64,000 bases of DNA from Pandoraea commovens (GTDB taxonomy: Bacteria; Pseudomonadota; Gammaproteobacteria; Burkholderiales; Burkholderiaceae), in assembly GCF_902459615.1 (NCBI RefSeq), contig NZ_CABPSA010000007.1:124001-188000 (forward strand), read 5' to 3'. Positions 63,074-64,000 of this stretch are shown piece after piece. Position 1 is the first letter of the stretch, and each line of letters starts with the position of its first letter. Below the pieces are notes generated by a model. That model searched no databases and was not told the DNA's origin. It worked only from the letters and a program-made list of their open reading frames with translations. Position numbers and translations under genes: made by a program.

Positions 63074-64000
63074 GTGAACCTGCCTGCCAGTCTGCAACGT
63101 CTCGCCTCGAACCGTTCGCCCGTGCGTTCGCACGCCGGGGTGCTGTTCGCCATCGTCATCGTGACCTGGGGCGTGAACTGGCCGGTCAGCAAGGCACTCC
63201 TCGCCCACGTCTCGCCGTGGTGGAGCACTGCGCTTCGCTCGGCCATCGGCATGGCGACGCTGTTCGTCATCTGCGCGCTGAGCCGTCGTCTCGTGCTACC
63301 GCGTCGCGGTGATTTGCCGGTGATCCTGAGCGTCGGTCTGTTGCACATGACAGCGTTCTCGCTGCTCGTCGCGCTGAGCCTGCAATACGTCAGCGCCGGA
63401 CGCTCCGCCGTGCTCGCCTACACCACGCCACTCTGGGTAATGCCCGCCGCGCGCCTGTGGCTGGGCGAGGCACTGACCCCGCGACGCCTGCTCGGGCTGG
63501 CGTGCGGCCTGCTCGGTCTGCTGGTCATGTTCAACCCCATCGCGTTCGACTGGCACGACCACAACGCCATCTTCGGCAACGCCCTCGTGTTGCTGTCCGC
63601 GTTCGTGTGGGCAATCGCCATCGTGCATATGCGTGCGCACCGATGGGTCAACGGTCCGTTTGAACTGAGCCCGTGGCAATTGCTGCTGGCGAGCGTCATG
63701 CTGTGCACGCTGGCGTTCGTCGTCGACGGGGCACCGCGCGTGACCGGCTGGGCCGGATTCTCGGCCTTGCTGACGTATGGCGGTGTGGTCGGCGGCGGCA
63801 TCGCGTACTGGTTGGCGGGTGTGGTCACGCGTCAGTTGCCTGCTGGCGTCACGTCGCTCGGCTTGCTTGGCGTGCCCGTGGTTGGCACGCTGGCGTCGGC
63901 ACTGATCCTGCGCGAGTCGCTCGGGCTGGACGTCTGGATCGCGCTCGCCCTGATCGTCGGCGGTATCGCGCTGGGCACGGTGCCGCGTGCTGCGACGCCA
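63074..64000 (+). CDS. EamA/DMT-superfamily transporter (3' end beyond window)
   Basis: An inner-membrane drug/metabolite-type transporter, 309 codons visible and still open at the window edge. It starts with GTG 63074 (NLPASLQRLASNRSP), preceded by GGAG about nine bases away; no ATG fits. About ten hydrophobic helices are seen, with EamA landmarks VIVTWGVNWPVSKALL, YTTPLWVMPAARLWLGE, GLACGLLGLLVMF and, in the second half, LGLLGVPVVGTLASALILRESLG. Substrate unknown. It lies 177 bases after hpnC and is probably unrelated to hopanoid synthesis. Confidence 0.85.
   Translation, partial: MNLPASLQRLASNRSPVRSHAGVLFAIVIVTWGVNWPVSKALLAHVSPWWSTALRSAIGMATLFVICALSRRLVLPRRGDLPVILSVGLLHMTAFSLLVALSLQYVSAGRSAVLAYTTPLWVMPAARLWLGEALTPRRLLGLACGLLGLLVMFNPIAFDWHDHNAIFGNALVLLSAFVWAIAIVHMRAHRWVNGPFELSPWQLLLASVMLCTLAFVVDGAPRVTGWAGFSALLTYGGVVGGGIAYWLAGVVTRQLPAGVTSLGLLGVPVVGTLASALILRESLGLDVWIALALIVGGIALGTVPRAATP

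Overview
The window is GC-rich, densely packed beta-proteobacterial DNA. Gene content points to Burkholderiaceae, most likely a Pandoraea-like organism: a nearly complete hopanoid locus, a phosphonate-lipid locus, an H1-tailed HU protein, Csu-type pili, PagP, and a cell-surface-signalling cassette beside a giant filamentous haemagglutinin. This assignment rests on gene content alone. No tRNA, rRNA, IS element, prophage or CRISPR array was seen.

Layout. 1-711: remains of a two-component system in which the middle of the response regulator joins the ATPase end of a sensor kinase. 801-17233 (minus): a signalling operon (barrel-less STN/TonB-like protein, ECF sigma factor, FecR-type anti-sigma factor) followed by a ~4560-residue two-partner-secretion exoprotein. 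A near-perfect Pho box (17345-17363) sits upstream, suggesting phosphate-starvation control as in the P. aeruginosa PUMA3/VreAIR system. 17600-22328 (plus): four-gene Csu-type chaperone-usher operon. 22388-23995 (minus): a protein I do not recognise. 24308-26106 (plus): PilZ protein overlapping an IclR regulator. 26188-28183 (minus): acetaldehyde dehydrogenase and 4-hydroxy-2-oxovalerate aldolase. 28184-28953: non-coding, with a palindrome and three diverged repeats that each carry a perfect DnaA box. 29000-37700: pagP, a FucP-type sugar transporter, an exported protein, an HU/H1 nucleoid protein, an orphan Tat-exported binding protein, a PadR (NfeR-like) and siderophore-interacting protein pair behind a 22-bp palindrome, a small hypothetical protein, and a short-chain dehydrogenase.

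38058-47330 (plus) is a phosphonolipid-type cluster: a CDP-alcohol phosphatidyltransferase fused to a 2OG-Fe(II) oxygenase, an HpnL-like membrane protein, a nucleotidyltransferase, PEP mutase fused to a second nucleotidyltransferase, phosphonopyruvate decarboxylase, 2-aminoethylphosphonate transaminase, and dxs. It runs into the hopanoid locus: hpnN (minus), hpnM, ispH-hpnH-hpnA-hpnB (plus), hpnG, shc, hpnE and hpnD (minus), and hpnC (plus). dxs and ispH would supply isoprenoid precursors; HpnD/C/E make squalene; Shc cyclises it; HpnH/HpnG/HpnA/HpnB build the side chain; HpnN/HpnM serve transport.

The hopanoid locus is interrupted at 55735-56692 by two paralogous small IPT/TIG-like genes. Each lies behind an almost identical promoter carrying a 20-bp lux-type box at the spacing expected for LuxR activation. 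The window ends inside an EamA-type transporter gene (63074 onward). The strongest leads are the Pho box over the signalling/haemagglutinin operon, the lux-box gene pair, the phosphatidyltransferase-oxygenase fusion in the phosphonate cluster, and the DnaA-box repeat array.
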